A DNA stretch of 64,000 nucleotides from Bacillus cereus ATCC 14579 (GTDB lineage Bacteria; Bacillota; Bacilli; Bacillales; Bacillaceae_G), in assembly GCF_000007825.1 (NCBI RefSeq), contig NC_004722.1, positions 446,001-510,000 on the forward strand. Reading direction: 5' to 3'. The translations under genes were made by a program, and so were the position numbers. The notes below the pieces were generated by a model, which searched no databases, was not told the DNA's origin, and worked only from the letters and a program-made list of their open reading frames with translations. Shown here in pieces: positions 7,938 through 16,735 of this stretch; position 1 is the stretch's first letter, and every line of letters begins with the position of its first letter.

Positions 7938-9065
7938 TTATAATGTAATGTTTGCTGTTTTTGATAAGAAATCTTCTGTCGGATAGTAGCTGTTTTTTAC
8001 AAGAACATTTGGTCCAAGACATTTTACTGCAGGACAGTGGCAGCTTAATGATTTTGCTGTTTTTGAAGTGCTCCATTTTTCATACGCTTCTTGTAATGTG
8101 TTTGTTTGTATGTTTCCTAGAAGTGGAACATCACCAAAGTCCGTCACAATAATATTTCCATCGAAAATATTTACATTTAAACGAGACCGGCCATCTGGAT
8201 CATTACGAACAGTTACATTTTTGCTCTCTTGCAATTTTTTAAATGTAGCTATGTCTTTTTCGTCATCGCTACAAGCATAGAAAGGTAACGTTCCAAATAA
8301 CATCCATACATTTTCATCACGAATTTCTAGTAAATGCTCAATCGCATCACGAATTTCAGCTTTTGTTAAAATCTCTAGATTACTCGCGAAGTCACTTGGA
8401 TACATTGGATGAACTTCATGACGTTTACAGCCCATCTCTTCGACGATTTGGCGGTGAATATGTTCAATATGTGGTAGAGTTCTTTTGTTTAGCATTGTTT
8501 CGGCCGATACAAGTACACCTGCATCTGATAGAGCCTTACTATTTGTAATCATTCTTTCAAATAATTTTGCACGTTGTTCGTAAGTAGGCTTACGCTCCAT
8601 CATTGCAAATCCGCCTTCAACGAAGTCATCAATTGTTCCCCAGTTATGAGATATATGCAATACGTCTAAATAAGGAATAATCTGTTCGTAACGTGCTAAA
8701 TCTATAGTTAAGTTAGAGTTGATTTGAGTGCGAACGCCTCGTTCATGGGCATATTTTAAGAGTGGTGTTACATAGTTGTCGACGGATTTTTTTGAAAGCA
8801 TAGGTTCGCCGCCAGTAATACTTAAAGAACGTAAATGAGGAATCTCATCTAATCGTTTTAATAAAAGATCCATCGGAAGCGGATTTGGGTCTTTCGGCTG
8901 TAACGTGTAACCAACAGCGCAATGCTCACAGCGCATGTTGCATAACGTCGTCGTTGTAAATTCAACATTTGTTAATAGTAGTTTGCCGTACTCTTCAAGG
9001 TCCATATACGCTTCCCATGGATCGTAAGAAGGAGTAATCGGCTTCATTTTTTGTGATATCGTCAT
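7938..9065 (-). CDS. yfkAB: Radical SAM/CxCxxxxC protein YfkAB
   Basis: Radical S-adenosylmethionine enzyme of 375 residues. The cluster motif CNMRCEHC gives Cys42, Cys46 and Cys49, followed by SITGGEPM (SAM-binding GGE). The C-terminus has CHCPAVKC, the second Cys motif that defines this subfamily and may hold an auxiliary cluster. In B. subtilis yfkA and yfkB form one such gene. The reaction is not known. On the minus strand AGGAGT precedes the ATG. It is transcribed alone, divergent from the next small gene. Confidence 0.9.
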   Translation of the reverse strand: MTISQKMKPITPSYDPWEAYMDLEEYGKLLLTNVEFTTTTLCNMRCEHCAVGYTLQPKDPNPLPMDLLLKRLDEIPHLRSLSITGGEPMLSKKSVDNYVTPLLKYAHERGVRTQINSNLTIDLARYEQIIPYLDVLHISHNWGTIDDFVEGGFAMMERKPTYEQRAKLFERMITNSKALSDAGVLVSAETMLNKRTLPHIEHIHRQIVEEMGCKRHEVHPMYPSDFASNLEILTKAEIRDAIEHLLEIRDENVWMLFGTLPFYACSDDEKDIATFKKLQESKNVTVRNDPDGRSRLNVNIFDGNIIVTDFGDVPLLGNIQTNTLQEAYEKWSTSKTAKSLSCHCPAVKCLGPNVLVKNSYYPTEDFLSKTANITL

Positions 9066-9278
9066 ATGAAATACTCCTTTGACTATTGAAATAACAATTT
9101 GTCCATTCTCTATAATAGAAGAATATGTGCTTTTTATAAAGTGAAACTTTTTAGCATGGAAAGAGAGAGGGCTTACATTATAGTGGATGACTGTGACAAA
9201 ATTGATGAAATTTCATGCCCATAGCAATCGTTTTTGCGGTATAATAAAAGCAACTCGAATTAAAAGGAGAGTGCCTTC

Positions 9279-9461
9279 ATGGGAAAAGCAATTCAAGATA
9301 AAGATACACAATTAGTATATTTAAAAGAACGTTTAAATATGTTCATTGAAGTAATTGATACAATTGAACCTGAAGAAGTAGAATTAGAAGATGTAGATCG
9401 TCTTCTTGCAATGTTAGATGAATTAGAATTAAAATGTGAGCAATTTAAAAAAGACGAATAA
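9279..9461 (+). CDS. SE1561 family small protein
   Basis: Acidic 60-residue protein starting MGKAIQDKDTQLVYLKERLNMFIEVIDTIEP and ending with a predicted helix LDELELKCEQFKKDE. It fits the SE1561 family of short Firmicute proteins, function unknown. A strong AAAGGAGA ribosome-binding site precedes the ATG, and a terminator follows within ten bases, so it is a single-gene unit. Confidence 0.8.
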   Translation: MGKAIQDKDTQLVYLKERLNMFIEVIDTIEPEEVELEDVDRLLAMLDELELKCEQFKKDE

Positions 9462-9466
9462 TATAT

Positions 9467-9503
9467 TAAAAAGGCTACCAATTCCAATTTGGTAGCCTTT
9501 TTC
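9467..9503 (+). terminator. Intrinsic terminator
   Basis: Stem AAAAAGGCTACCAA / TTGGTAGCCTTTTT followed by T-rich sequence. Confidence 0.88.
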
Positions 9504-9667
9504 TGTTCGGGTAATAGAAGGACGATAGAAAAAGAGGTATAATCAAGTTGTGAAAAATTTCATTTATGCTCTAATAGCGTGAAACAAATAAATAGCTAAA
9601 GAGCATAACAATTGAATTTTCAGCTCATAACGTTTTGGTAGCGTTCACAATTGAGGGGGAAGTAACA

Positions 9668-11188
9668 ATGGAAAAGCTTCAAGAAAGCATGTATCAACTA
9701 ATTGTTGAAACGTCAACGAACTTACCGAAAGATGTTCGTCGTGCGATTCAACAAGCGAAAGAGCGAGAAAATGCAGGGACTCGTTCTGCGATGGCACTTG
9801 GCACAATTACAAATAATATTAAAATGGCTGATGATAACATCTCGCCGATTTGCCAAGATACAGGGATGCCAACGTTTAAAATTTATACACCAGTTGGTGT
9901 GAATCAATTAAAGTTGAAGGAAGCTATCTATAATGCGCTTGAGCGGGCGACAAAAGATGGTAAACTTCGTCCCAATTCTGTTGATTCTCTTTTTGGAGAT
10001 AATAGTGGAAATAATTTAGGACCAGGTACACCGGTGATTAAGTTTGAACAATGGGAAAAAGATTATATTGATGCACGTTTAATCCTAAAAGGTGGTGGCT
10101 GTGAGAATAAAAATATTCAATATAGCTTACCGTGTGAACTAGAAGGACTTGGACGAGCTGGCCGTGATTTAGAAGGGATTCGTAAATGCCTTCTTCATGC
10201 AGTGTATCAAGCACAAGGGCAAGGATGTAGCGCTGGTGTAATTGGTGTTGGTATCGGGGGAGACCGCACATCAGGTTATGAATTGGCAAAAAATCAATTA
10301 TTCCGTACATTAGATGATGTCAATCCAGTACCAGAGTTACAACATCTTGAAGAGTACGTATTAGAAAATGCGAATAAGCTTGGCATTGGTACGATGGGAT
10401 TTGGCGGAGAAACAACTTTACTTGGTTGTAAAATTGGCGTCTATAATCGTTTGCCAGCTAGTTTCTATGTATCTGTTGCGTATAATTGCTGGGCATATCG
10501 TCGCCTTGGTGTGAAAATCCATCCTGAAACAGGAGACATTATGGATTGGCTATATCAAGAAGGTGAAGATACACTTCAGCATGAAGTACAAGAAAAAACA
10601 GAGCAACGTGAGATTGTATTACAAGCACCAATTACAGAAGAGCAAATTCGTGAACTTCGCGTTGGTGATGTTGTAACAATTAATGGCATGATGTATACAG
10701 GTCGTGACGCAATCCATAAGCATTTAATGGATAATGATTGTCCAGTAGATTTAAATGGACAAATTATTTACCACTGTGGTCCAGTTGTTGTGAAAGATGA
10801 AAATGACAATTGGCAAATTAAAGCGGCAGGTCCAACGACAAGTATTCGTGAAGAACCGTACCAAGGCGATATTATGAAGAAATTCGGTATTCGCGCTGTC
10901 ATTGGAAAAGGCGGTATGGGTGCGAAAACATTAGCGGCTTTAGAAGAACACGGCGGTGTATATTTAAACGCAATCGGTGGTGCAGCGCAATATTATGCTG
11001 AATGTATTAAAGAAGTGAAAGATGTTGATTTCTTACAATTTGGTATTCCAGAAGCAATGTGGCATTTACGTATCGACGGGTTTAAAGCAGTTGTAACGAT
11101 GGACTCGCATGGTAATAGCTTACATGCAGATGTTGATAAAACATCACTTGAAAAATTAGCTAGCTTTAAAGAGCCAGTATTTAAGTAA
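9668..11188 (+). CDS. fumA: Fumarate hydratase class I (Fe-S)
   Basis: Reversible hydration of fumarate to malate in the TCA cycle by an oxygen-sensitive 4Fe-4S enzyme. The N-terminal alpha domain has DTGMP (about residues 68-72), the GGGCENK and GCSAGVIGVGIGGDRTS segments and two cluster Cys candidates; the C-terminal beta domain (from about 330) includes VGDVVTINGMMYTGRDAIHK and GKGGMG. Both domains are fused in one chain of 506 residues, as usual for class I. ATG 9668 is preferred over the upstream GTG because GAGGGGG precedes it. Most Bacillus also carry class II fumC; this is the iron-dependent form. Confidence 0.92.
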   Translation: MEKLQESMYQLIVETSTNLPKDVRRAIQQAKERENAGTRSAMALGTITNNIKMADDNISPICQDTGMPTFKIYTPVGVNQLKLKEAIYNALERATKDGKLRPNSVDSLFGDNSGNNLGPGTPVIKFEQWEKDYIDARLILKGGGCENKNIQYSLPCELEGLGRAGRDLEGIRKCLLHAVYQAQGQGCSAGVIGVGIGGDRTSGYELAKNQLFRTLDDVNPVPELQHLEEYVLENANKLGIGTMGFGGETTLLGCKIGVYNRLPASFYVSVAYNCWAYRRLGVKIHPETGDIMDWLYQEGEDTLQHEVQEKTEQREIVLQAPITEEQIRELRVGDVVTINGMMYTGRDAIHKHLMDNDCPVDLNGQIIYHCGPVVVKDENDNWQIKAAGPTTSIREEPYQGDIMKKFGIRAVIGKGGMGAKTLAALEEHGGVYLNAIGGAAQYYAECIKEVKDVDFLQFGIPEAMWHLRIDGFKAVVTMDSHGNSLHADVDKTSLEKLASFKEPVFK

Positions 11189-11189
11189 A

Positions 11190-11228
11190 TAAAAAATGCA
11201 TCTCGAATGATTCGAGATGCATTTTTTT
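11190..11228 (+). terminator. Intrinsic terminator after fumA
   Basis: Perfect 17-bp stem containing ATGCATCTCGAA and its complement, loop TGA, then a T run. Confidence 0.92.
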
Positions 11229-11315
11229 GGTATATATAGAAAAACATGTTCAGCATGAAAGAATGCGTAGCAACAGAAACTACAAGTACGATTATATATG
11301 GAAAGGAGACTATTT

Positions 11316-12098
11316 ATGAAATATAAATGGTTATATATGGGTCTCATTTTTTCAATTATGATGGCACTTGTTCCAGTTTCAGCACTGGCTTATACAAATA
11401 CTCCACATAACTGGGGAATCCCGCGTCCTAAAAATGAAACAGTACCAGATGCAGGAAAGTTATATACAGATTTACTACAAAAAAATGGCGGGTTTTATTT
11501 AGGAGATACGAAGAAAAAAGATATTTATTTAACATTTGATAATGGATATGAGAATGGATACACAGGGAAAATATTAGATGTATTAAAAGAGAAAAAAGTA
11601 CCAGCAACTTTCTTTGTAACGGGGCATTACATTAAAACGCAAAAAGATTTATTGTTAAGAATGAAGGATGAAGGACACATTATTGGAAACCATTCTTGGA
11701 GTCATCCTGATTTTACAGCGGTAAATGATGAGAAACTTCGTGAAGAATTAACGAGTGTAACGGAAGAAATTAAAAAAGTAACTGGGCAAAAAGAAGTGAA
11801 ATATGTACGTCCTCCGCGCGGTGTATTTAGTGAAAGAACGTTAGCTCTTACGAAAGAAATGGGCTATTATAATGTATTTTGGTCACTTGCATTTTTGGAT
11901 TGGAAAGTGGATCAGCAAAGAGGATGGCAATATGCGCATAATAATGTTATGACGATGATTCATCCAGGATCTATTTTATTACTTCATGCAATATCAAAAG
12001 ATAATGCAGAAGCACTTGCGAAAATCATTGATGATTTGCGCGAGAAAGGGTATCATTTTAAAAGTCTAGATGACTTAGTAAAAGGCAATCAACCGTAA
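11316..12098 (+). CDS. pdaA: Delta-lactam de-N-acetylase PdaA
   Basis: Secreted peptidoglycan N-acetylmuramic acid deacetylase of carbohydrate esterase family 4, needed to make muramic delta-lactam in spore cortex. It has a signal peptide (MKYKWLYMGLIFSIMMALV, cleavage after ALA). NodB motifs seen: IYLTFDNGYENGY (motif 1, with Asn where many family members have Asp, as in PdaA proteins), GNHSWSHPDF (metal-binding HxxxH), RPPRGVFS, and the late LLLHA histidine. ATG 11316 was chosen because AAAGGAG lies seven bases upstream; the track frame extends 18 bases further. Length 260 matches PdaA. It is followed by a terminator. Confidence 0.9.
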   Translation: MKYKWLYMGLIFSIMMALVPVSALAYTNTPHNWGIPRPKNETVPDAGKLYTDLLQKNGGFYLGDTKKKDIYLTFDNGYENGYTGKILDVLKEKKVPATFFVTGHYIKTQKDLLLRMKDEGHIIGNHSWSHPDFTAVNDEKLREELTSVTEEIKKVTGQKEVKYVRPPRGVFSERTLALTKEMGYYNVFWSLAFLDWKVDQQRGWQYAHNNVMTMIHPGSILLLHAISKDNAEALAKIIDDLREKGYHFKSLDDLVKGNQP

Positions 12099-12120
12099 GC
12101 ATGTATGCTTACGGTTTTCT
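12096..12120 (+). terminator. Intrinsic terminator after pdaA
   Basis: Stem ACCGTAAGCAT / ATGCTTACGGT with loop GT, then TTTTC; the stop codon lies within the stem. Confidence 0.85.
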
Positions 12121-12157
12121 CATGCTATAATGATGTGTAAAAAGGATGGGGAAACGT

Positions 12158-13021
12158 ATGTGGAGCGAACATGTTACGTTAGAGTATCCGTATCATTTTG
12201 AAGAAGTATTAAAACGTTTATCTTTTGATCCTCTTAACGTCATTCAATTAGATGAGAAAGTTATTTATATCCCGCTTTGTATAGACGAGGAACAGGTTGT
12301 TGTTCGCTTACAAGGGATTGGTACTGTTCAAAATCCACAGTTTTGGATTTCTAGTCAGACAGGAGATCCAGAGAAAGTCATGAAACGAATGAGGGCCATT
12401 TTTCATTGGAATGAACCGTTTCAAGATATACAAAATCATTTTTTAAACACATCATTACGTCCACTATTTGAAACATATGCTTATACTCCAATTATTTTAG
12501 AATTTGATTATTTTGCTTGTCTGCTTCGCTGTATCATTCACCAACAAATAAATTTGAAATTTGCTACTGTGTTAACAGAACAATTTGTGAAACGGTATGG
12601 AACAGAGAAGAACGGTGTATTCTTTTTCCCCACTCCGGAAATAGTAGCAAATATTTCAATAGAAGAATTGAGAGAGCAGAAGTTTAGTCAGCGAAAGGCT
12701 GAATATATAGTAGGATTAGGTCGAAGTATTGTCAGTGGTACATTAAATTTAGCGAGTATAGAAAATGGGACGGAAGAAGACATTTCAGCACAATTGTTGC
12801 CAATTAGGGGAATTGGTGCATGGACAGTGCAAAACTTTTTAATGTTTGGGCTTGGACGGAAAAATATGTTCCCGAAAGCGGACATTGGGATTCAGCGTGC
12901 AGTGCAAGGTATATTTCAATTAGATGATAAACCTGATGATGCATTTTTAGAAAAAGTGAAACAAGAGTGTGAACCATACTGCAGTTATGCAGCGTTATAT
13001 TTATGGAAAAGTATAGAGTAG
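12158..13021 (+). CDS. yfjP: DNA-3-methyladenine glycosylase (AlkA-like, YfjP)
   Basis: Base-excision-repair glycosylase of the helix-hairpin-helix superfamily, 287 residues. The HhH-GPD signature is clear: LLPIRGIGAWTVQNFLMFGLGRK, then FPKADIGIQ with the catalytic Asp. FACLLRCIIHQQINLKFA is the typical opening of the catalytic domain, and the first 110 residues form the AlkA-like beta domain. ATG 12158 has AAAGGATGGGG upstream; ATG 12146 would sit on that site. It lies between pdaA and a 23S methyltransferase, as the homologues do in B. subtilis. Confidence 0.88.
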   Translation: MWSEHVTLEYPYHFEEVLKRLSFDPLNVIQLDEKVIYIPLCIDEEQVVVRLQGIGTVQNPQFWISSQTGDPEKVMKRMRAIFHWNEPFQDIQNHFLNTSLRPLFETYAYTPIILEFDYFACLLRCIIHQQINLKFATVLTEQFVKRYGTEKNGVFFFPTPEIVANISIEELREQKFSQRKAEYIVGLGRSIVSGTLNLASIENGTEEDISAQLLPIRGIGAWTVQNFLMFGLGRKNMFPKADIGIQRAVQGIFQLDDKPDDAFLEKVKQECEPYCSYAALYLWKSIE

Positions 13022-13031
13022 AGGTGTAATA

Positions 13032-14410
13032 ATGATACAAAAGCAACATGAGAGTAAGTTGGAAGTTGGTCAAACGTTTCCTGTGACAATTAAACGTCTT
13101 GGGATTAACGGAGAAGGCGTTGGTTATTTTAAGAGACAAGTTGTTTTTATTCCAGGGGCATTACCAGGAGAAGAAGTTGTTGCAGAAACAACGAAAATTC
13201 AGCGTGGCTTCGCTGAAGCGAAAGTGAAAAAAGTTCGTAAAGCTTCACCGCATCGTGTGAAAGCACCGTGTCCAGTATATGAGGAGTGTGGCGGTTGTCA
13301 GCTGCAACATTTAGATTATAAAGAACAATTGAATCAAAAGCGTGATATCGTTGTACAAGCATTTGAGAAGTACATGAAAAATAGTATGGAAGAGAAAATT
13401 CGCCCAACGCTTGGCATGGAAAATCCATGGCATTATCGTAATAAGAGTCAATTACAAGTGGGGCGTAAAGACGAAAAGGTTATTACAGGGCTGTATAAAC
13501 AAAACTCACATCAGTTAATTGATATCGCTCACTGTATGATTCAACATAAAGCAACGAATGAAGCGACAAAAGTTGTAAGACGTATTTTAGAAAAATTAAA
13601 TGTTTCTATTTACAATGAGAAAAAACAAAAGGTTTAGTACGCACAATTGTAACACGTACTGCAGTTCAAACAGGGGAAGTACAAGTTACACTTATTACAA
13701 CAAAAGAAGAATTACCAAATAAAGAACAATTTATTGCAGAAGTACAAAAACAGATGCCAGCGGTTAAATCAATTATGCAAAATGTAAACTGGCGTAAAAC
13801 ATCTGTTATTTTTGGCGACAAAACATTTAAATTAGCTGGAAAAGAAGTCATTCAAGAAACACTTGGCGATTTATCATTTGAATTATCAGCACGTGCATTC
13901 TTCCAGTTGAATCCAGAGCAAACAGTTGTTTTGTATAATGAAGCGAAAAAAGCAGCTGCGTTAACAGGAAACGAGAACATTGTGGATGCGTACTGTGGTG
14001 TTGGTACAATCGGTCTTTGGCTTGCAAATGATGCAGCGGAAGTACGTGGTATGGATGTAATTCCAGAAGCAATTGCAGATGCAAGAAAAAATGCAAAGCG
14101 TCACGGATTTACAAATACGAAATATGAAGCAGGTAAAGCTGAACAATGGTTACCGAAATGGGTAAAAGAAGGATGGCGTCCAGATGTAATTGTTGTCGAC
14201 CCACCACGTACAGGTTGCGATGATAAATTACTGGAAACAATTTTAAAAGTGAAGCCGAAACAAGTTGTGTACGTGTCTTGTAATCCTTCTTCATTAGCAC
14301 GTGATGTACAAGCATTAATGAAGAGCTATGAAGTGGAGTATGTGCAACCAGTTGATATGTTCCCGCATACTGCGCATGTTGAGAATGTACTTAGATTAAA
14401 TTTGAAATAA
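13032..14410 (+). pseudogene. rlmD: Frameshifted 23S rRNA m5U methyltransferase (RlmD/YfjO-like)
   Basis: Two out-of-phase pieces make one RumA-type uracil-C5 methyltransferase. Part 1 (13032-13637, 201 residues) has the TRAM domain (about 10-68) and the cluster motif CPVYEECGGC. Part 2 (frame from about 13626 to 14410) has SAM motif DAYCGVGTIG, DPPRTGCD, and the nucleophile Cys in SCNPSSLARD. At 13628-13637 the text is CAAAAGGTTTAG; adding one A restores ...KQKGLVRTIVTRT... without a stop. So one base appears lost in an A run. Neighbours match the B. subtilis yfjP-yfjO order. It is either a true strain-specific loss, probably covered by a paralogue, or a sequencing error. Confidence 0.85.
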
Positions 14411-14418
14411 AAAGGATT

Positions 14419-14455
14419 AAAAATGTTGATGTGGTTAACTACATCAACATTTTTT
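14419..14455 (+). terminator. Intrinsic terminator
   Basis: Stem AAAATGTTGATGT / ACATCAACATTTT with loop GGTTAACT and a T run, nine bases after the methyltransferase stop. Confidence 0.88.
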
Positions 14456-14658
14456 GTTATGTTAGTAGATAAATCACGTTACGTAATCAATATCCATACT
14501 TTCTGTATGGATTATATGAAATTATTTGCTGCACTCAAAAAAAATTTGTAAAAATATACAGTGTTCAGATTGTATAGACCACTCTGTATTAATAAATTAC
14601 AATATGGATGTAACATAGCAAATTTGCTATAGAAAATAAGCTAAAAGGGAGAAGATTT

Positions 14659-15552
14659 ATGAAAAAATGGTTGGCATTATTTGTTTTTGGGATGGTTTCT
14701 TTATTTGCAACTTCTGCACATGCGGAATCATATGAAACAACAAAAACATTAAAAGTATATGAAAGTCGTAGTTTTAATTCGCCTGTGAAAAAAGAACTGC
14801 AGCCAGGAGAAAGGGTTTATGTTACAAATCAACATCCTAGTGGATGGTGGAAGATAAGTGGTGGATTTATCGCACCAGAGGGCGCTAAAGTAGAAATTAA
14901 TCGAACTTTTGAAGCTTTTGATTGGATTAATATGGACAGTGCGAAGTACGTATTTAGTCCTCAAACTGTTATTGCACGTGATGGTACACTAAGAGGTGAA
15001 ATTTTGATTGATACATATTTGGGGCAGAAGTGGACAAGTGTAAATGGAATGCCACAAATAATGAAGCAGAATTTTGCAGCATACAGTAGCCCTGAAGCTA
15101 AAAATCCAGATGCTTGGTTCGCTCCACAAACGGTTAATATTTTGCAGACAAAAGAAAACGGTTGGTCTTTAATTAATACGTATTTAGGGCCAAAGTGGAT
15201 TGTTCGTTATCCACACGTGGAACATATTAATCGTGATTTTTATGCATACAATGAACCTAAGTACATGCATCATGGTGTGAAATTCTCAGCCCAATCTGTA
15301 AGAGTACTTCAACAAGGAGAAAATGGTTGGAAGAAAATTAAGGCTGAGGTTGGAGAAAAATGGATTGCGCCACAAGGGTCTTATTACCATGTCCCAAATG
15401 TGTTTACAGCATTTGATCAACCTTTCGGTAGAGCAATCGGCACTTTTGCACCACAAACGGTATTTGTAGTTGAAGAATCTACAACATCATTTGGTTGGTT
15501 AAAAATTAGAACATACTTAGGAGATTCCTGGATTCGAACGAATCGTAATTAG
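14659..15552 (+). CDS. Secreted four-repeat SH3-like protein
   Basis: A 297-residue exported protein with a signal peptide (MKKWLALFVFGMVSLFATSAHA). The mature part is four imperfect repeats of about 65-70 residues, each with an F-x-A-Y/F-x-x-P entry, then FxPQTVxVL, GW..I.TYLG and W(I/T). Examples: FSPQTVIARDG, FAPQTVNILQTKENGW, FSAQSVRVLQQGENGW, FAPQTVFVVEES. The GW and YLGxKW pattern is like bacterial SH3 or GW cell-wall-binding repeats. No catalytic domain is present, so a cell-surface binding role is inferred. AAGGGAG precedes the ATG. The 250 bases upstream hold a terminator and a small ATCCATAC / GTATGGAT hairpin. Confidence 0.75.
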   Translation: MKKWLALFVFGMVSLFATSAHAESYETTKTLKVYESRSFNSPVKKELQPGERVYVTNQHPSGWWKISGGFIAPEGAKVEINRTFEAFDWINMDSAKYVFSPQTVIARDGTLRGEILIDTYLGQKWTSVNGMPQIMKQNFAAYSSPEAKNPDAWFAPQTVNILQTKENGWSLINTYLGPKWIVRYPHVEHINRDFYAYNEPKYMHHGVKFSAQSVRVLQQGENGWKKIKAEVGEKWIAPQGSYYHVPNVFTAFDQPFGRAIGTFAPQTVFVVEESTTSFGWLKIRTYLGDSWIRTNRN

Positions 15553-15666
15553 TAAATAGATTACTTTATTCCTTTTAGAATGAAGTAACAATATGTTATA
15601 GTTCCCTCATATGGAAAAGCTGTATGAGGGATTATATTTTTAGGTCAATAAGACAAGGAGAATACG

Positions 15667-16404
15667 ATGCATAATTATAAATTAACGATTCAGTACGACG
15701 GCGCACGTTTTAAAGGATGGCAACGTCTCGGTAATAACGATAATACAATTCAAGGAAAAATCGAAAGTGTCATATCTGAAATGGTCGGAAAAGAAATTGA
15801 AATTATCGGTTGTAGTAGAACAGACGCTGGTGTACATGCTTTGAATCAAGTTGCTAACTTTCAAAGTGATGAGAAGTTAGTGGAACATAAAGTGAAAAAA
15901 TATTTAAATCAATATTTACCTAACGATATTAGCATTACGAATGTGGAAGAAGTACATGATCGTTTCCATGCTCGTTACAATTCTAAAGCAAAAACATATC
16001 TGTATAAAATTTGGAATGAAGAGCATACAAATCCATTTATGCGTAAATACAGCATGCATGTGAATAAAAAATTAAATGTGAAAAGCATGAAAGCAGCTGC
16101 AAAACATTTAGTTGGTTCACATGACTTTACTGCTTTTTCAAATGCGAAATCAAAGAAAAAATCTATGGTTCGAGAAGTATATACACTTGATGTGATGGAA
16201 GAGGCAGGGTTTGTACAAATTAGAGTAAGTGGTAACGGCTTCCTTCATAATATGGTAAGAAAAATTGTCGGGGCATTAATTGAAGTTGGATTAGGACAAT
16301 TAGATGCTGAAGCAATTCCAAACATTTTAGAGGAAAAGCAGCGCAATCAAATTAATTGTCTTGCTGAGGCAAGTGGGTTGTATTTAGAGAATGTTGAGTT
16401 TTAA
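15667..16404 (+). CDS. truA: tRNA pseudouridine(38-40) synthase TruA
   Basis: Isomerises uridines 38-40 in the anticodon stem-loop of tRNA. The catalytic Asp53 is in CSRTDAGVHA; N-terminal YKLTIQYDGARFKGWQ and the late SGNGFLHNMVRKIVG are both family signatures. The 245 residues are full length. ACAAGGAG precedes the ATG. In Bacillus the main truA lies in the ribosomal protein cluster, whereas this one stands alone, so it is probably a second TruA-type gene. A terminator follows. Confidence 0.9.
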   Translation: MHNYKLTIQYDGARFKGWQRLGNNDNTIQGKIESVISEMVGKEIEIIGCSRTDAGVHALNQVANFQSDEKLVEHKVKKYLNQYLPNDISITNVEEVHDRFHARYNSKAKTYLYKIWNEEHTNPFMRKYSMHVNKKLNVKSMKAAAKHLVGSHDFTAFSNAKSKKKSMVREVYTLDVMEEAGFVQIRVSGNGFLHNMVRKIVGALIEVGLGQLDAEAIPNILEEKQRNQINCLAEASGLYLENVEF

Positions 16405-16412
16405 TGGCAAAT

Positions 16413-16443
16413 AAAAAAATCGGGCTAAGTAGCTCGATTTTTT
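16413..16443. terminator. Intrinsic terminator, possibly bidirectional
   Basis: Stem AAAAAATCGGGCTA / TAGCTCGATTTTTT with one mismatch, between truA and the converging membrane protein gene. Confidence 0.82.
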
Positions 16444-16448
16444 TAGTA

Positions 16449-16652
16449 TTAAGAAGATTTTTCGTTTTTTATACGTATCTTCAAATTCCAAAAAGCAGCA
16501 AGCATAATAGCTGCAAAGGAGCTAAAAATTGTTCCTAATAGCTTTGCATAAGGAGAGCTGCTTACATCGGCATTAATGAATAACATCATACAGAGCATGG
16601 CAGGGAAAAAGTATAAGTATTGTAATAACTTTAATTTTTTATCATTACTCAT
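16449..16652 (-). CDS. Small two-helix membrane protein
   Basis: 67 residues with two hydrophobic helices (YLYFFPAMLCMMLFI and LGTIFSSFAAIMLAAFWNL) and basic ends (MSNDKKLK, RIKNEKSS). AAAGGGG on the minus strand precedes the ATG. I do not recognise a named family. It lies between truA and a sigma-54 activator, both facing it or following it, and appears to be transcribed alone. Confidence 0.65.
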   Translation of the reverse strand: MSNDKKLKLLQYLYFFPAMLCMMLFINADVSSSPYAKLLGTIFSSFAAIMLAAFWNLKIRIKNEKSS

Positions 16653-16735
16653 ATATATAGCCCCTTTCTAGCATGTTATATGTTTATTATAACATATTTT
16701 ACCAAGTCATTTTTACACTTGGAGACATGTTTATT

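Noticed and set aside
13616..13637. Programmed -1 frameshift at AAAAAAC in the rlmD-like gene
   Set aside because: The heptamer is read as AAA AAA C in frame 0, not A AAA AAC, and no downstream pseudoknot is apparent. One lost A is simpler.
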